A stretch of 64,000 nucleotides of DNA from assembly GCF_000017265.1 (NCBI RefSeq), contig NC_011144.1:1652001-1716000 (forward strand), given 5' to 3'. Both the position numbers and the translations under genes were made by a program. Below, one piece after another: positions 54,815-62,766 of the stretch. This stretch comes from Phenylobacterium zucineum HLK1 (GTDB lineage Bacteria > Pseudomonadota > Alphaproteobacteria > Caulobacterales > Caulobacteraceae). The notes under the pieces are model-generated. The model was not told where the DNA came from, searched no databases, and was given only the letters and a program-made list of their open reading frames with translations. How positions within the stretch are numbered: position 1 is the stretch's first letter; each line of letters opens with the position of its first letter.

Positions 54815-55006
54815 GAACTGGGCGCAGCCTTCCTCTGCGCCGACTTGGGCCTGGAGTTGCAGCCCCGGGAGGACCACGCCGCCTATATCGACAGCTGGCT
54901 GAGCGTGCTGCAGGGCGACAAGCGGTTCATCTTCACGGCCGCCGCCTACGCCCAGCGCGCCGCCGACTTCCTGCACGGTCGTCAGCCGGCGAGCCTCGCC
55001 GCTTGA
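54815..55006 (+). pseudogene. ardC: ardC 3' part, after the recombinase element
   Basis: 63 codons plus stop: ELGAAFLCADLGLELQPRED, AAYIDSWLSVLQGDKRFIFT, AAAYAQRAADFLHGRQPASL. These align with the C-terminus of the intact copy (VVADLGSALILADLGI, YIASWLKVLKNDTSAIFT, AAADWMHAQQPAAQ). In frame with 40588-40981 and 44814-45136 once the insertions are removed. Confidence 0.92.
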
Positions 55007-55013
55007 GACGCCA

Positions 55014-55040
55014 CGCCCCGCGCCTGACCGGCGCGGGGCG
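55014..55040 (+). terminator. GC hairpin after ardC
   Basis: CGCCCCGCGCC / GGCGCGGGGCG, 11 bp with a 5-base loop, just after the ardC stop. No T-run. Confidence 0.5.
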
Positions 55041-55117
55041 CTCGCGCGCGTGCAAGCCGTTCGGCGCCGAAGCGTGACGGGGCGCCACGTTTCCGCCGCC
55101 GACTCGCACGACGATTC

Positions 55118-55131
55118 CCCAGTATACTGGG
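55118..55131 (+). promoter_or_regulatory. 14-bp palindromic operator upstream of QseC-like gene
   Basis: CCCAGTATACTGGG is perfect and lies 37 bases before the regulator's ATG. The AGTATACT core may overlap a -10. Likely autoregulatory site for the XRE protein. Confidence 0.7.
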
Positions 55132-55167
55132 TGGCTGAAGTGCGGCCGGCGCCGCCGTCTCCTCCTC

Positions 55168-55377
55168 ATGCGGTTGAGGGGAGTCGTAGCGAGGAATCTG
55201 CGCCGTCTGCGCCAGGCCAAGGGTCTATCGCAGGAGGAACTCGCCGACCGTGCCGACATCAATCGCAACTACGTCGGCTTGCTCGAACGCGAGGAGCACG
55301 CCGCGACCATCGACATGCTGGAGAAGCTGTCGGAGGTTCTGGAGGTCGAGCCGGCGGCATTTTTCGCCCGCGACTGA
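55168..55377 (+). CDS. qseC: QseC-like XRE regulator of ICE transfer
   Basis: 69 aa, a single Cro/C1 HTH domain (GVVARNLRRLRQAKGLSQEE, LADRADINRNYVGLLEREEH). Size and neighbours match QseC, the DNA-binding repressor that sets the on/off switch of qseM in ICEMlSymR7A-type elements. Here it is transcribed in the same direction as the DUF2285 gene, 54 bases upstream of it, instead of divergently. Name given by context; the HTH alone is generic. Confidence 0.7.
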   Translation: MRLRGVVARNLRRLRQAKGLSQEELADRADINRNYVGLLEREEHAATIDMLEKLSEVLEVEPAAFFARD

Positions 55378-55431
55378 CGCTTCAACTCTTAGGATGTGTC
55401 GGCCCCGCAGCGCGACGCGTAGGGTCAACCC

Positions 55432-55695
55432 ATGACCCAGGCGGAGCTCCGCGAGCGGGCGCCCGAAGGCGTGCCGCTGACCGAATACGATCGCGAGATC
55501 GCGCCGATCTATCTGCGCCTGCTGGACGCCGACGCGGCCGGCGCCGACTGGCGCGAGGTCTCGAGGATCGTGCTGGGGGTCGACGCCGCGACCGAACCCA
55601 GGCGCGCGGAGGTCATGCATGCCAGCCACCTGGCCCGTGCGCGGTGGCTGCGCGATGGCGGCTACCGCGAGTTTCTCGGGTCAACCTCAAGCTGA
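55432..55695 (+). CDS. qseM: QseM-like DUF2285 antiactivator
   Basis: 87 aa. DUF2285 text: VPLTEYDREIAPIYLRLLDA, ADWREVSRIVLGVDAATEPR, ASHLARARWLRDGGYREFL. In ICEMlSymR7A the small DUF2285 protein QseM binds and blocks the excision activator FseA and TraR. Lies between the XRE gene and the split fseA-like gene, as expected. Confidence 0.75.
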   Translation: MTQAELRERAPEGVPLTEYDREIAPIYLRLLDADAAGADWREVSRIVLGVDAATEPRRAEVMHASHLARARWLRDGGYREFLGSTSS

Positions 55696-55791
55696 ACTCA
55701 CGTTGAGCAACAACTCCGCTTTACGTCCAACCTCTGCGTGTGGATAACTAGTGCGGCTGTGGGGGCGCTTCCTCTGTATCGGGAGAGCGCC

Positions 55792-56569
55792 TTGAGTGAC
55801 GAGGACTGGCGTTCAGAAGAACGCTACGCCGGATTGCGCGAGCTTTCCGCGCCGGCCCTCGCCTGGGAGTTCTTGCGTCGTAACGACGACTACCAGGCCG
55901 ACTTCGAACATATCAAAGCCGAGGTGGCCTCCGGGGGGACAGGGCGCGCCGGCGACGCGCGCCTGGCCTTCTGGGGGCTGAGCTTTCGCTGCGGATCCGG
56001 CGCTCGCGGCGCCAGCACAGCCAGTGTTCTGGCGGCCTGACGCCTATCCCCGCACGGTCGTCCTGGCGCCGGCGCCGGCGGTCGAAGGCGGTCACCGTAG
56101 CATCCGTTTCGAGCCGGAAAGTTGGCCTGGACGGTTCGTCGCGCGCGCCGGTCCCGACGGCGTACATGCGATCCTGAAAACGCGGGACGATGAGCACCGG
56201 CTTTGGATGCCAGCCGCCCTGGCGCCCGGCCAGCCAGTCGCCTGCGTCGTCCCGTTCGGTGCCAATGCGGCCTGCGGAACGGCGGCGGCGTTGCACCTCT
56301 GGCGCCATCTCACCGGCCGGTCTGCGCCCGCCGCACGGCCGGACCGCAAGCTCCAGCGCTTCCAGCAAAGCCTGCGGGCGCACGATGGACATCTGGCCGG
56401 CGGCAGCTATCGGGAGATCGCCGAGCAGATCTTCGGCGCCTCCAGGGTGGCGGGTGAGAACTGGCGAACCTCGCCGCTGCGTGACGCCGTCATCCGCCTG
56501 GTGCGCTCCGGGGCCGCCCTGGTCCGGGGTGATTACAAGCGGCTTCTGCGTAGCAAACACGACGACTAG
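55792..56569 (+). CDS. fseA: FseA-like DUF6499/DUF2285 excision activator, two frames joined by +1 frameshift
   Basis: TTG start (GGGAGAG upstream). Zero frame: DUF6499 part (EDWRSEERYAGLRELSAPAL, AWEFLRRNDDYQADFEHIKA, LAFWGLSF) stopping at 56040. At AGC-TTT-C (55981-55987) a +1 shift gives AADPALAAPAQPVFWRPDAY and the DUF2285 half (LQRFQQSLRAHDGHLAGGSY, AVIRLVRSGAALVRGDYKRL). Fusion is 258 aa. In ICEMlSymR7A msi172 and msi171 are fused in this way to make FseA, which turns on rdfS. UUU-to-UUC slippage by one tRNA-Phe fits programmed shifting; a mutational frameshift cannot be excluded. Confidence 0.8.
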
Positions 56570-56687
56570 GGATGGCGGAATCGCCCTCCGCAAGTTCACC
56601 ATCCCCCCGCGCGCCCGCACTCCGACAAGGTGTCCAGGTCCTCGCTGCGCTCCGCCGCAGCATCCAGGAGAACCCTTGGAGTGTCCG

Positions 56688-56963
56688 ATGATGGCCGAAG
56701 CCACCGCCGCCCTGCCGCCCCGCCTGCTGCGCACCCCGGAAGCCGCCCGTTTCCTCGGCCTGTCCGGCCGAACGCTTGAAAAGCACCGCACCTACGGCAC
56801 CGGGCCGACCTACATGAAGATTGGCGGGCGGGTCGTCTATTCGGTCGGCGACCTGCAGACCTGGGCCGCCCGCGGGGTCAAATCCTCGACCGCCGACCCG
56901 GGCGTGGATGTCGTCCACCCGGCCCGCCGAGTCACCGAAGACCGTAGCTTCGCCGAGCGCTGA
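56688..56963 (+). CDS. rdfS: RdfS-like excisionase (AlpA/MerR-type HTH)
   Basis: 91 aa. HTH_17-type DNA-binding domain: PRLLRTPEAARFLGLSGRTL, EKHRTYGTGPTYMKIGGRVV, YSVGDLQTWAARG. Start ATG 56688 or 56691, with GGAG 6 bases upstream. Position between the FseA-like gene and DUF2840/traF matches rdfS, the recombination directionality factor that FseA activates. AlpA-type proteins are otherwise generic regulators. Confidence 0.75.
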   Translation: MMAEATAALPPRLLRTPEAARFLGLSGRTLEKHRTYGTGPTYMKIGGRVVYSVGDLQTWAARGVKSSTADPGVDVVHPARRVTEDRSFAER

Positions 56964-56974
56964 GGTCGTTCGCC

Positions 56975-57481
56975 ATGCTCACTGCGCTGACCCCCGCCAG
57001 CGCGCCGCCCGCGCTGGATCGCGCCCTGACCTGGGTGGAGCTGGTCTGGTACGAGAAGCGGATCGAGCGCTGGATTCGGTTCGGCCAGGTGCGCGAGGAG
57101 CGCCTCCTCGACCGCCGCCGGCGCCTCGTCGGCTTCGCGCCCGGCGACGTCTTCGCCTTCGTCCGCTGGCAGGCCAACGACCGCGGCACGGTCGGCTCGA
57201 GGCTCGACATCGTGCAAGCCGTCGCCCCTGGCGGGCGCTGCTCGACGGTTGCTGGCGTGACGCCGGGCGGCGAGCTGCTGCTGCGCCTGTCCGGCTGGCC
57301 GACGGTGCAAAAGGCGCTCGCCGCCATCGACGCCGTCGAACTGGTGGGTGTCGAACCGACGGCCGCTGCGCCGGACTACTGGCGGCAGGTGCACAACCGG
57401 CTGAAGGCGCGCGCGTCGCCTGAGCCCTACACGCTCGTGCGGCACCGGGCCTGGCGTCTCCGCAGCGCGGTGGGCGCCTGA
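56975..57481 (+). CDS. DUF2840 protein of ICE transfer operon
   Basis: 168 aa. DUF2840 signature: LTWVELVWYEKRIERWIRFG, RLVGFAPGDVFAFVRWQAND, GTVGSRLDIVQAV and WRQVHNRLKARASPEPYTLV. Always found next to traF in these elements; function unknown. Its stop overlaps the next start (TGATG). In related elements a parA gene often precedes DUF2840; none is here. Confidence 0.88.
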   Translation: MLTALTPASAPPALDRALTWVELVWYEKRIERWIRFGQVREERLLDRRRRLVGFAPGDVFAFVRWQANDRGTVGSRLDIVQAVAPGGRCSTVAGVTPGGELLLRLSGWPTVQKALAAIDAVELVGVEPTAAAPDYWRQVHNRLKARASPEPYTLVRHRAWRLRSAVGA

Positions 57482-58002
57482 TGGACCGCCGCTCCACCCT
57501 CGCGTGGGCGCTGCTCGGGGCGCTCGCCCTTGGCGTCCCCGTGGCGGCCTCGCTCCCGTCGCAGCTGGTTTGGAACGCCACGGCCAGCGCGCCGGAAGGG
57601 CTCTATCGCCTGCACGCCGATCGTCCGCCCGCGGTTGGCGACTGGGCGGCCGTCCGGGCGCCTCAACCGCTCGCCGGATGGCTCGAGCGCCGCGGCTACC
57701 TTCCGGACGGCGTGCTGCTGATCAAGAAGGTCGCGGCGCGCGCACCGAGCCGGGTTTGCCGCCAGGAGGGCGCGATCACGGTGGACGGACGGCTCGTGGC
57801 CCGCGCCGAGCCCCGCGACCGGGCAGGGCGGCCGCTGCCGGTCTGGCGCGGCTGCTTCGTCCTCGCCGAGCACGACCTCTTCGTCCTCAACCCCGCCGCC
57901 GGTTCGCTTGACAGCCGCTACTTCGGCGCCCTGTCGGACGCCGCCGTGGTCGGTCGGGCCGAGCCTCTTTGGCTGATCCAGGATCCCCGACATGGGCGAT
58001 GA
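57481..58002 (+). CDS. traF: TraF-type S26 signal peptidase
   Basis: 173 aa, one N-terminal membrane helix (AWALLGALALGVPVAASLP) and periplasmic protease domain. Catalytic Ser expected in NATASAPEGLYR and Lys in VLLIKKVAA; GDWAAVRAP and RYFGALSDAAVVGRAEPLW are family blocks. TraF processes pilin precursors for conjugation. The pilin and pore genes it would serve are absent from the window. Confidence 0.88.
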   Translation: MDRRSTLAWALLGALALGVPVAASLPSQLVWNATASAPEGLYRLHADRPPAVGDWAAVRAPQPLAGWLERRGYLPDGVLLIKKVAARAPSRVCRQEGAITVDGRLVARAEPRDRAGRPLPVWRGCFVLAEHDLFVLNPAAGSLDSRYFGALSDAAVVGRAEPLWLIQDPRHGR

Positions 58003-58156
58003 ACGCCAAGAAAGCCCTGCTCCTTTGTTCGATCGAACAAACGACGGCCGCTCCTTCGTCCCGACCAGGTTCCGCAGAGCCGCCGCGCGGAGCGGCGGTC
58101 CAGGGCGGCCGTCAGGCCGGCGCGCGAGCGCCTTGCCCTGGACGGCCGGGAGCACG

Positions 58157-58822
58157 GTGGCACGCTGGCGGCTGATAGGGACGAGCGTGCTTTGGCTCGC
58201 GGTGCTGCCGTCGGCGGAGGCCGCCGCCCAGGCGGCCCCGCCCCACAACGAGGTTGGCGGCGCGATCGCGGAGGCGGCGCGGCGCTTTGGCCTCCCGGAA
58301 GCATGGATCCGGGCGGTGATGCGCGTGGAGAGCGCCTTCCAGCCGCGCGCCGTGAGCCATGCCGGCGCCATGGGGCTGATGCAGGTGATGCCGCAAACCT
58401 ATGCGGAATTGCGCGGCCGCTACGGCCTGGGCGCCGATCCCTTCCACCCCCGCGACAACATCCTGGCCGGGGCGGCCTACCTGCGGGAGATGTACGACCG
58501 CTTCGGCGCCCGCGGCTTCCTGGCCGCCTACAATGCGGGCCCAGCGCGCTACCAGCAGCACCTGATCGAGGGGCGGCCGCTCCCGTTGGAGACGCGGGCC
58601 TACGTCGCCAAGCTCACGCCGGCCGTCGGGGCGGCAGGCGTTTCGCCTGCGCCAGCCGCGGTCGTCGCGCCCCCTGCTGAGGCGCGTTCCACGCTCTTTG
58701 TTGTCCTCGGTGGAGGCCAGGGAAAAGAGGCCGGGGCGTCTCCAGATGAGGCGCGCGCGGTTCTTGTGCCGGCGCGATCCCCGCTCTTCGCCGCGCTGAC
58801 GCCGCGGGTCGAGGCACGCTGA
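58157..58822 (+). CDS. lytic transglycosylase (conjugation-associated)
   Basis: 221 aa from GTG 58157 (GGGAG upstream), which gives a proper signal peptide (LIGTSVLWLAVLPSAEAAAQ). SLT domain: catalytic Glu in IRAVMRVESAFQPRAVSHAG, GAMGLMQVMPQTYAELRGRY, NILAGAAYLREMYDRFG and FLAAYNAGPARY. Opens peptidoglycan for the transfer channel. An ATG at 57992 overlapping traF would make a 276-aa protein without a signal peptide at its start. Confidence 0.88.
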   Translation: MARWRLIGTSVLWLAVLPSAEAAAQAAPPHNEVGGAIAEAARRFGLPEAWIRAVMRVESAFQPRAVSHAGAMGLMQVMPQTYAELRGRYGLGADPFHPRDNILAGAAYLREMYDRFGARGFLAAYNAGPARYQQHLIEGRPLPLETRAYVAKLTPAVGAAGVSPAPAAVVAPPAEARSTLFVVLGGGQGKEAGASPDEARAVLVPARSPLFAALTPRVEAR

Positions 58823-59057
58823 TGGTGGCCCACCTGCGTCGTACGGTCTCGCAGGTTGTCGCAGGTTCGGCGGCGGGCCACCGATTGATGGATCGATGGC
58901 AGGATAAAAGCCGCGAGGTGCGGGCGACGTCGGAGGGGGCAAAGCACAGGAGAATCAATAGCCGCGCGCGAGGTGCGCATGTTGTCGCCAGCCTGCGATT
59001 TCTGCCAAGTGGCTGCTTGGGCTCAGGAAATCGCACCTCGCGCGGCGGGGCGCGTCC
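58823..59057 (+). other. structured region before relaxase, candidate oriT
   Basis: 235 bases. Nested inverted repeats: GCGCGAGGTGCG (58966-58977) with CGCACCTCGCGC (59032-59043), and inside them GCGATTTC (58995-59002) with GAAATCGC (59027-59034). Position immediately upstream of the relaxase gene is common for oriT. An 79-codon frame covering it has no protein-like support. Confidence 0.5.
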
Positions 59058-60776
59058 ATGATCGAGGACGACTTTCATCTCCGCGTGGGGCGCATCCGCT
59101 CGCGGTTGTCCGGCGGGCCCCGGACCTTCGTCGGCCAGGCGCTGGCGGCGGCCGAACGGGCTGGCGGTCTGGTGCGCCGCGCCACGGCGCGGAACGGCGC
59201 CTTCGGGCGCGGCCGGGCGGCCAGCCTGGCCGCGCACCGACCGGGGGCGCGGAGCCGCGGCGCTGTCGTGAAGGCGCGGGTGGTGCGGCAGGGCGGCGGT
59301 CGGGCGCCACTGGCCACCCACCTCAACTACCTGCAGCGGGAGGGGGTCACCCAGGACGGCGCCCGCGGGCGGCTGTTCGACGCCGACACCGACGCGGCCG
59401 ACGCGCGCGGCTTTGCCGAGCGCTGCGAGGGCGACCGCCACCACTTCCGCTTCATCGTCTCGCCCGACGACGCCGAGCAGCTGTCGGACCTGAAGGCCTT
59501 CACCCGCGACCTGATGGAGCAGGCGCAGGCCGATCTCGGAACCCGCCTCGACTGGGTGGCGGTGGACCACTGGAACACCGGGCACCCCCATCTGCACGTG
59601 ATCGTCCGCGGCCGCACCGACCAGGGCGCGGACCTGGTGATCTCTCCCGACTACATCCGCGAGGGGCTGCGGGCCCGCGCCGGTCATCTGGTCAACTTGG
59701 AGCTTGGGCCGCGCACCGACGCCGAGCTGCAACGGCGGATGAACCTTCAGATCGGCGCGGACCGCTGGACGAGCCTGGACCGCGGCTTCGCCCGCCTGGC
59801 GGACGAGCAGGGCGTGGTGGACCTGCGCCGGGGCGGGGGCGCGGGTCCGGCCGACCTGCACCAGGCGCGCGTCGCGCGGATGCGCAAGCTCAAGGGCCTC
59901 GGTCTCGCCGATGAACTTTCGCCGGGCCGCTGGCGCCTGGGGCCGGACGCCGAAGCGGCCCTGCGCCAATTGGGGCAGCGGCAGGATGTGATCGCCCGCA
60001 TGCACCGGGCGCTCGCCGACCAGGGCGTGGAGCGGGATCCGGCGCGGTTCGAGGTGGACGGCGGACCCCCGGAGGGCTTGCTCGGGCGGCTTGCCGGGCG
60101 CGGCTTGGACGATGAGCTGCGCGGCAGCGGCTACGCGATCCTGGATGGTCTCGACGGCCGCACCCACCACGTCCGGCTGGCGGACCTGGACGACGCCAGC
60201 GACGCACCCCTGGGCAGCCTTGTCGAACTCCGCCGCCGCGAGTGGCAAGGCCGGCGCAGCCGGCTGGTCCTGCAGGTCCGCTCCGACCTGGGCTTGGCCG
60301 ACCAGATCCGCGCGGAGGGCGCCACCTGGCTCGACCGCCAGCTGGTTGGGCGCAACCCCGCCGGGCTGGGGGAGGGTGGCTTCCCAGACGAGGTGCGGGC
60401 GGCTCTCGATGCCCGTACTGACCACCTGGCCCGGGAGGGGCTGGCCCAGCGGAGCGGGCGACGGGTGGTGTTCGCCCGCGATCTCATCGAGACGCTGCGT
60501 CAGCGGGAGCTCGCGACCGCATCGCGCCGGCTCTCTGGCCAGACCGGCCTGGAAGCGCAGCCGATCGGCGCCGACGGCGTGGTGGCCGGGACCTACCGGC
60601 AGCGGGTCACCCTGGCCTCCGGGCGCTTTGCGATGATCGACAATGGCCTGGGCTTCACCCTCGTGCCTTGGCGGCCCGATCTCGAACGGCATCTGGGCGG
60701 CCACGTGCAGGGCGTGCTCACCCCAGGCGCCGGCGTCGCCTGGTCCTTCAGCCCCAAGCGCGGGCTCGGCCGATGA
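59058..60776 (+). CDS. rlxS: MobP-type relaxase with DUF3363 (RlxS-like)
   Basis: 572 aa. VirD2-like relaxase: basic N-terminus (SRLSGGPRTFVGQALAAAER), THLNYLQREGV, and the HxHxH metal site in WNTGHPHLHVIVRGRTDQGA (near residue 175). The C-terminal half is DUF3363 (VVFARDLIETLRQRELATAS, FAMIDNGLGFTLVPWRPDLE). It nicks oriT and pilots the strand. Start ATG 59058 right after the inverted repeats. Confidence 0.9.
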   Translation: MIEDDFHLRVGRIRSRLSGGPRTFVGQALAAAERAGGLVRRATARNGAFGRGRAASLAAHRPGARSRGAVVKARVVRQGGGRAPLATHLNYLQREGVTQDGARGRLFDADTDAADARGFAERCEGDRHHFRFIVSPDDAEQLSDLKAFTRDLMEQAQADLGTRLDWVAVDHWNTGHPHLHVIVRGRTDQGADLVISPDYIREGLRARAGHLVNLELGPRTDAELQRRMNLQIGADRWTSLDRGFARLADEQGVVDLRRGGGAGPADLHQARVARMRKLKGLGLADELSPGRWRLGPDAEAALRQLGQRQDVIARMHRALADQGVERDPARFEVDGGPPEGLLGRLAGRGLDDELRGSGYAILDGLDGRTHHVRLADLDDASDAPLGSLVELRRREWQGRRSRLVLQVRSDLGLADQIRAEGATWLDRQLVGRNPAGLGEGGFPDEVRAALDARTDHLAREGLAQRSGRRVVFARDLIETLRQRELATASRRLSGQTGLEAQPIGADGVVAGTYRQRVTLASGRFAMIDNGLGFTLVPWRPDLERHLGGHVQGVLTPGAGVAWSFSPKRGLGR

Positions 60777-60789
60777 GGAGGACACGGCC

Positions 60790-62766
60790 ATGAACGGCAC
60801 GAAGGTGATGTGGGGGCAGCTGGCGGCGGTGTTCGCCATCGCCTTGGCCGGCGTCTGGGCGGCGACGCAATGGACGGCCTGGCGCCTGGCGTTTCAGCCG
60901 GAGCTCGGACGCCCCTGGTTCGAGCTTGTGGGCTGGCCGGTCTATCCGCCGCCGGCCTTCTTCTGGTGGTGGTTCGCCTTCGACGCCTATGCCCCGAAGG
61001 TCTTCCTCGAAGGTGCGATGATCGCGGTGACCGGTGGCGGCGTCGCTATCGTCGTGGCCATGGCCCTGTCCATCTGGCGGGCGCGGGAGTCCCGCTCGGT
61101 GACGACCTACGGCTCCGCCCGCTGGGCCAAGCCTCGGGAGGTGGCGGCCGCGGGCTTGCTCGGCGAGGACGGCGTGGTCCTGGGCCAGCTCGACGGCGCT
61201 TACCTGCGCCACGACGGTCCCGAGCACGTGCTCTGCTTTGCGCCGACCCGCAGCGGCAAGGGCGTGGGCCTGGTCGTGCCCTCGCTGCTCACCTGGCCAG
61301 GGTCAGTGATCGTCCACGACATCAAGGGCGAGAACTGGCAGCTGACCTCGGCCTGCCGCGCCCGCGTCGGGCGGGTGCTGCTGTTCGACCCCACCAACCC
61401 AGAAAGCGCCGCCTACAATCCGCTCTTGGAGGTGCGGCGCGGCGACGCCGAGGTCCGCGACGTCCAGAACGTCGCCGATATCCTGGTGGACCCGGAGGGG
61501 GCGCTGGAGCGGCGCTCGCACTGGGAGAAGACCAGCCACAGCCTGCTGGTCGGAGCGATCCTGCACGTGCTCTACGCCGGCCCTGACAAGACCCTGGCCG
61601 GCGTCGCCGAATTCCTGTCGGACCCCCGCCGGCCGATCGAGGCGACGCTGCGGGCGATGATGGCGACCCCGCACCTCGGCGATCGGCCACATCCGGTGGT
61701 CGCGTCGGCCGCCCGGGAGCTGCTGAACAAGAGCGAGAACGAGCGCTCCGGCGTGCTCTCCACCGCCATGTCGTTCCTCGGCCTCTACCGCGATCCCGTG
61801 GTGGCCAAGGTGACCAGCCGCTGCGATTGGCGCATCGCTGACTTAGTCGACGGCGCACGGCCCGCCAGCCTCTACCTCGTCGTGCCGCCGTCCGACATCA
61901 GCCGAACCAAGCCCTTGGTGCGCCTGATCCTCAACCAGATCGGCCGACGTCTGACAGAGGAGCTGAGCGCGAAGTCGTCGCGGCACCGCGTGCTGCTGAT
62001 GCTCGACGAGTTCCCGGCGCTTGGACGGCTGGACTTCTTCGAGAGCGCGCTCGCGTTCATGGCCGGCTACGGCCTCAAGGCCTTCCTGATCGCCCAGTCC
62101 CTGAACCAGATCGAGAAGGCCTACGGACCAAACAACGCCATCCTCGACAACTGCCACGTCCGCGTCTGCTTCGCGACCAACGACGAGCGGACCGCTAAGC
62201 GGGTGTCGGATGCGCTGGGCACCGCCACCGAGCTGCGGGCGATGAAGAACTACGCCGGCCATCGTCTCTCGCCCTGGCTGGGTCACCTGATGGTCTCGCG
62301 CCAGGAGACCGCCCGGCCGCTGCTCACCCCCGGCGAGGTCATGCAGCTGCCGCCGGACGACGAGCTGGTCCTGGTCTCGGGATCGCCGCCGGTCCGAGCC
62401 AAGAAGGTTCGCTACTTCGAGGACGCGCGCTTGCGACGGCGGGTTGGCCAGGCCGCAACGTCCAGCCCGGCGGCATCGCCGCCGGACGACTGGTCGTCTC
62501 TCAAGCCGATCGCGGCGCCTGCCGCGCCGGTCCGGTCCCCGCCCGCCCTAAGCGAGGGGGATGCGGAGGAGGGCGGTCTCCGCCGCGAGCCCGAGCCGAT
62601 GTTCGAGGATGCCGCCGAGCCGCCGCCGCCCGTGCGCGAGTTCGGCTTCTTCGAAGACGAGCCGGACGATGACGGCGAGGGCGCTGAGCAGGCGGCCTTG
62701 CAGACCCGCTTTCGCCGGGTCGCGCGCCAGGCCGCCCTCGATCCGGACGATGGACTGGAGCTGTGA
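60790..62766 (+). CDS. traG: type IV coupling protein TraG/VirD4
   Basis: 658 aa. Two N-terminal membrane segments, Walker A in CFAPTRSGKGVGLVVPSLLT, Walker B in HRVLLMLDEFPALGRLDFFE, plus HDIKGENWQLTS and LIAQSLNQIEKAYGPNNAIL. Acidic C-terminal tail (FGFFEDEPDDDGEGAEQA). Hexameric ATPase that feeds the relaxosome to the secretion channel. GAGGAGG RBS. Normally followed by trb genes, which are missing. Confidence 0.92.
   Translation: MNGTKVMWGQLAAVFAIALAGVWAATQWTAWRLAFQPELGRPWFELVGWPVYPPPAFFWWWFAFDAYAPKVFLEGAMIAVTGGGVAIVVAMALSIWRARESRSVTTYGSARWAKPREVAAAGLLGEDGVVLGQLDGAYLRHDGPEHVLCFAPTRSGKGVGLVVPSLLTWPGSVIVHDIKGENWQLTSACRARVGRVLLFDPTNPESAAYNPLLEVRRGDAEVRDVQNVADILVDPEGALERRSHWEKTSHSLLVGAILHVLYAGPDKTLAGVAEFLSDPRRPIEATLRAMMATPHLGDRPHPVVASAARELLNKSENERSGVLSTAMSFLGLYRDPVVAKVTSRCDWRIADLVDGARPASLYLVVPPSDISRTKPLVRLILNQIGRRLTEELSAKSSRHRVLLMLDEFPALGRLDFFESALAFMAGYGLKAFLIAQSLNQIEKAYGPNNAILDNCHVRVCFATNDERTAKRVSDALGTATELRAMKNYAGHRLSPWLGHLMVSRQETARPLLTPGEVMQLPPDDELVLVSGSPPVRAKKVRYFEDARLRRRVGQAATSSPAASPPDDWSSLKPIAAPAAPVRSPPALSEGDAEEGGLRREPEPMFEDAAEPPPPVREFGFFEDEPDDDGEGAEQAALQTRFRRVARQAALDPDDGLEL

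Noticed and set aside
58822-59061. 79-codon frame between transglycosylase and relaxase genes
   Set aside because: Contains the nested inverted repeats, has Arg/Ser/Gly-rich composition and no RBS; treated as a non-coding oriT candidate.
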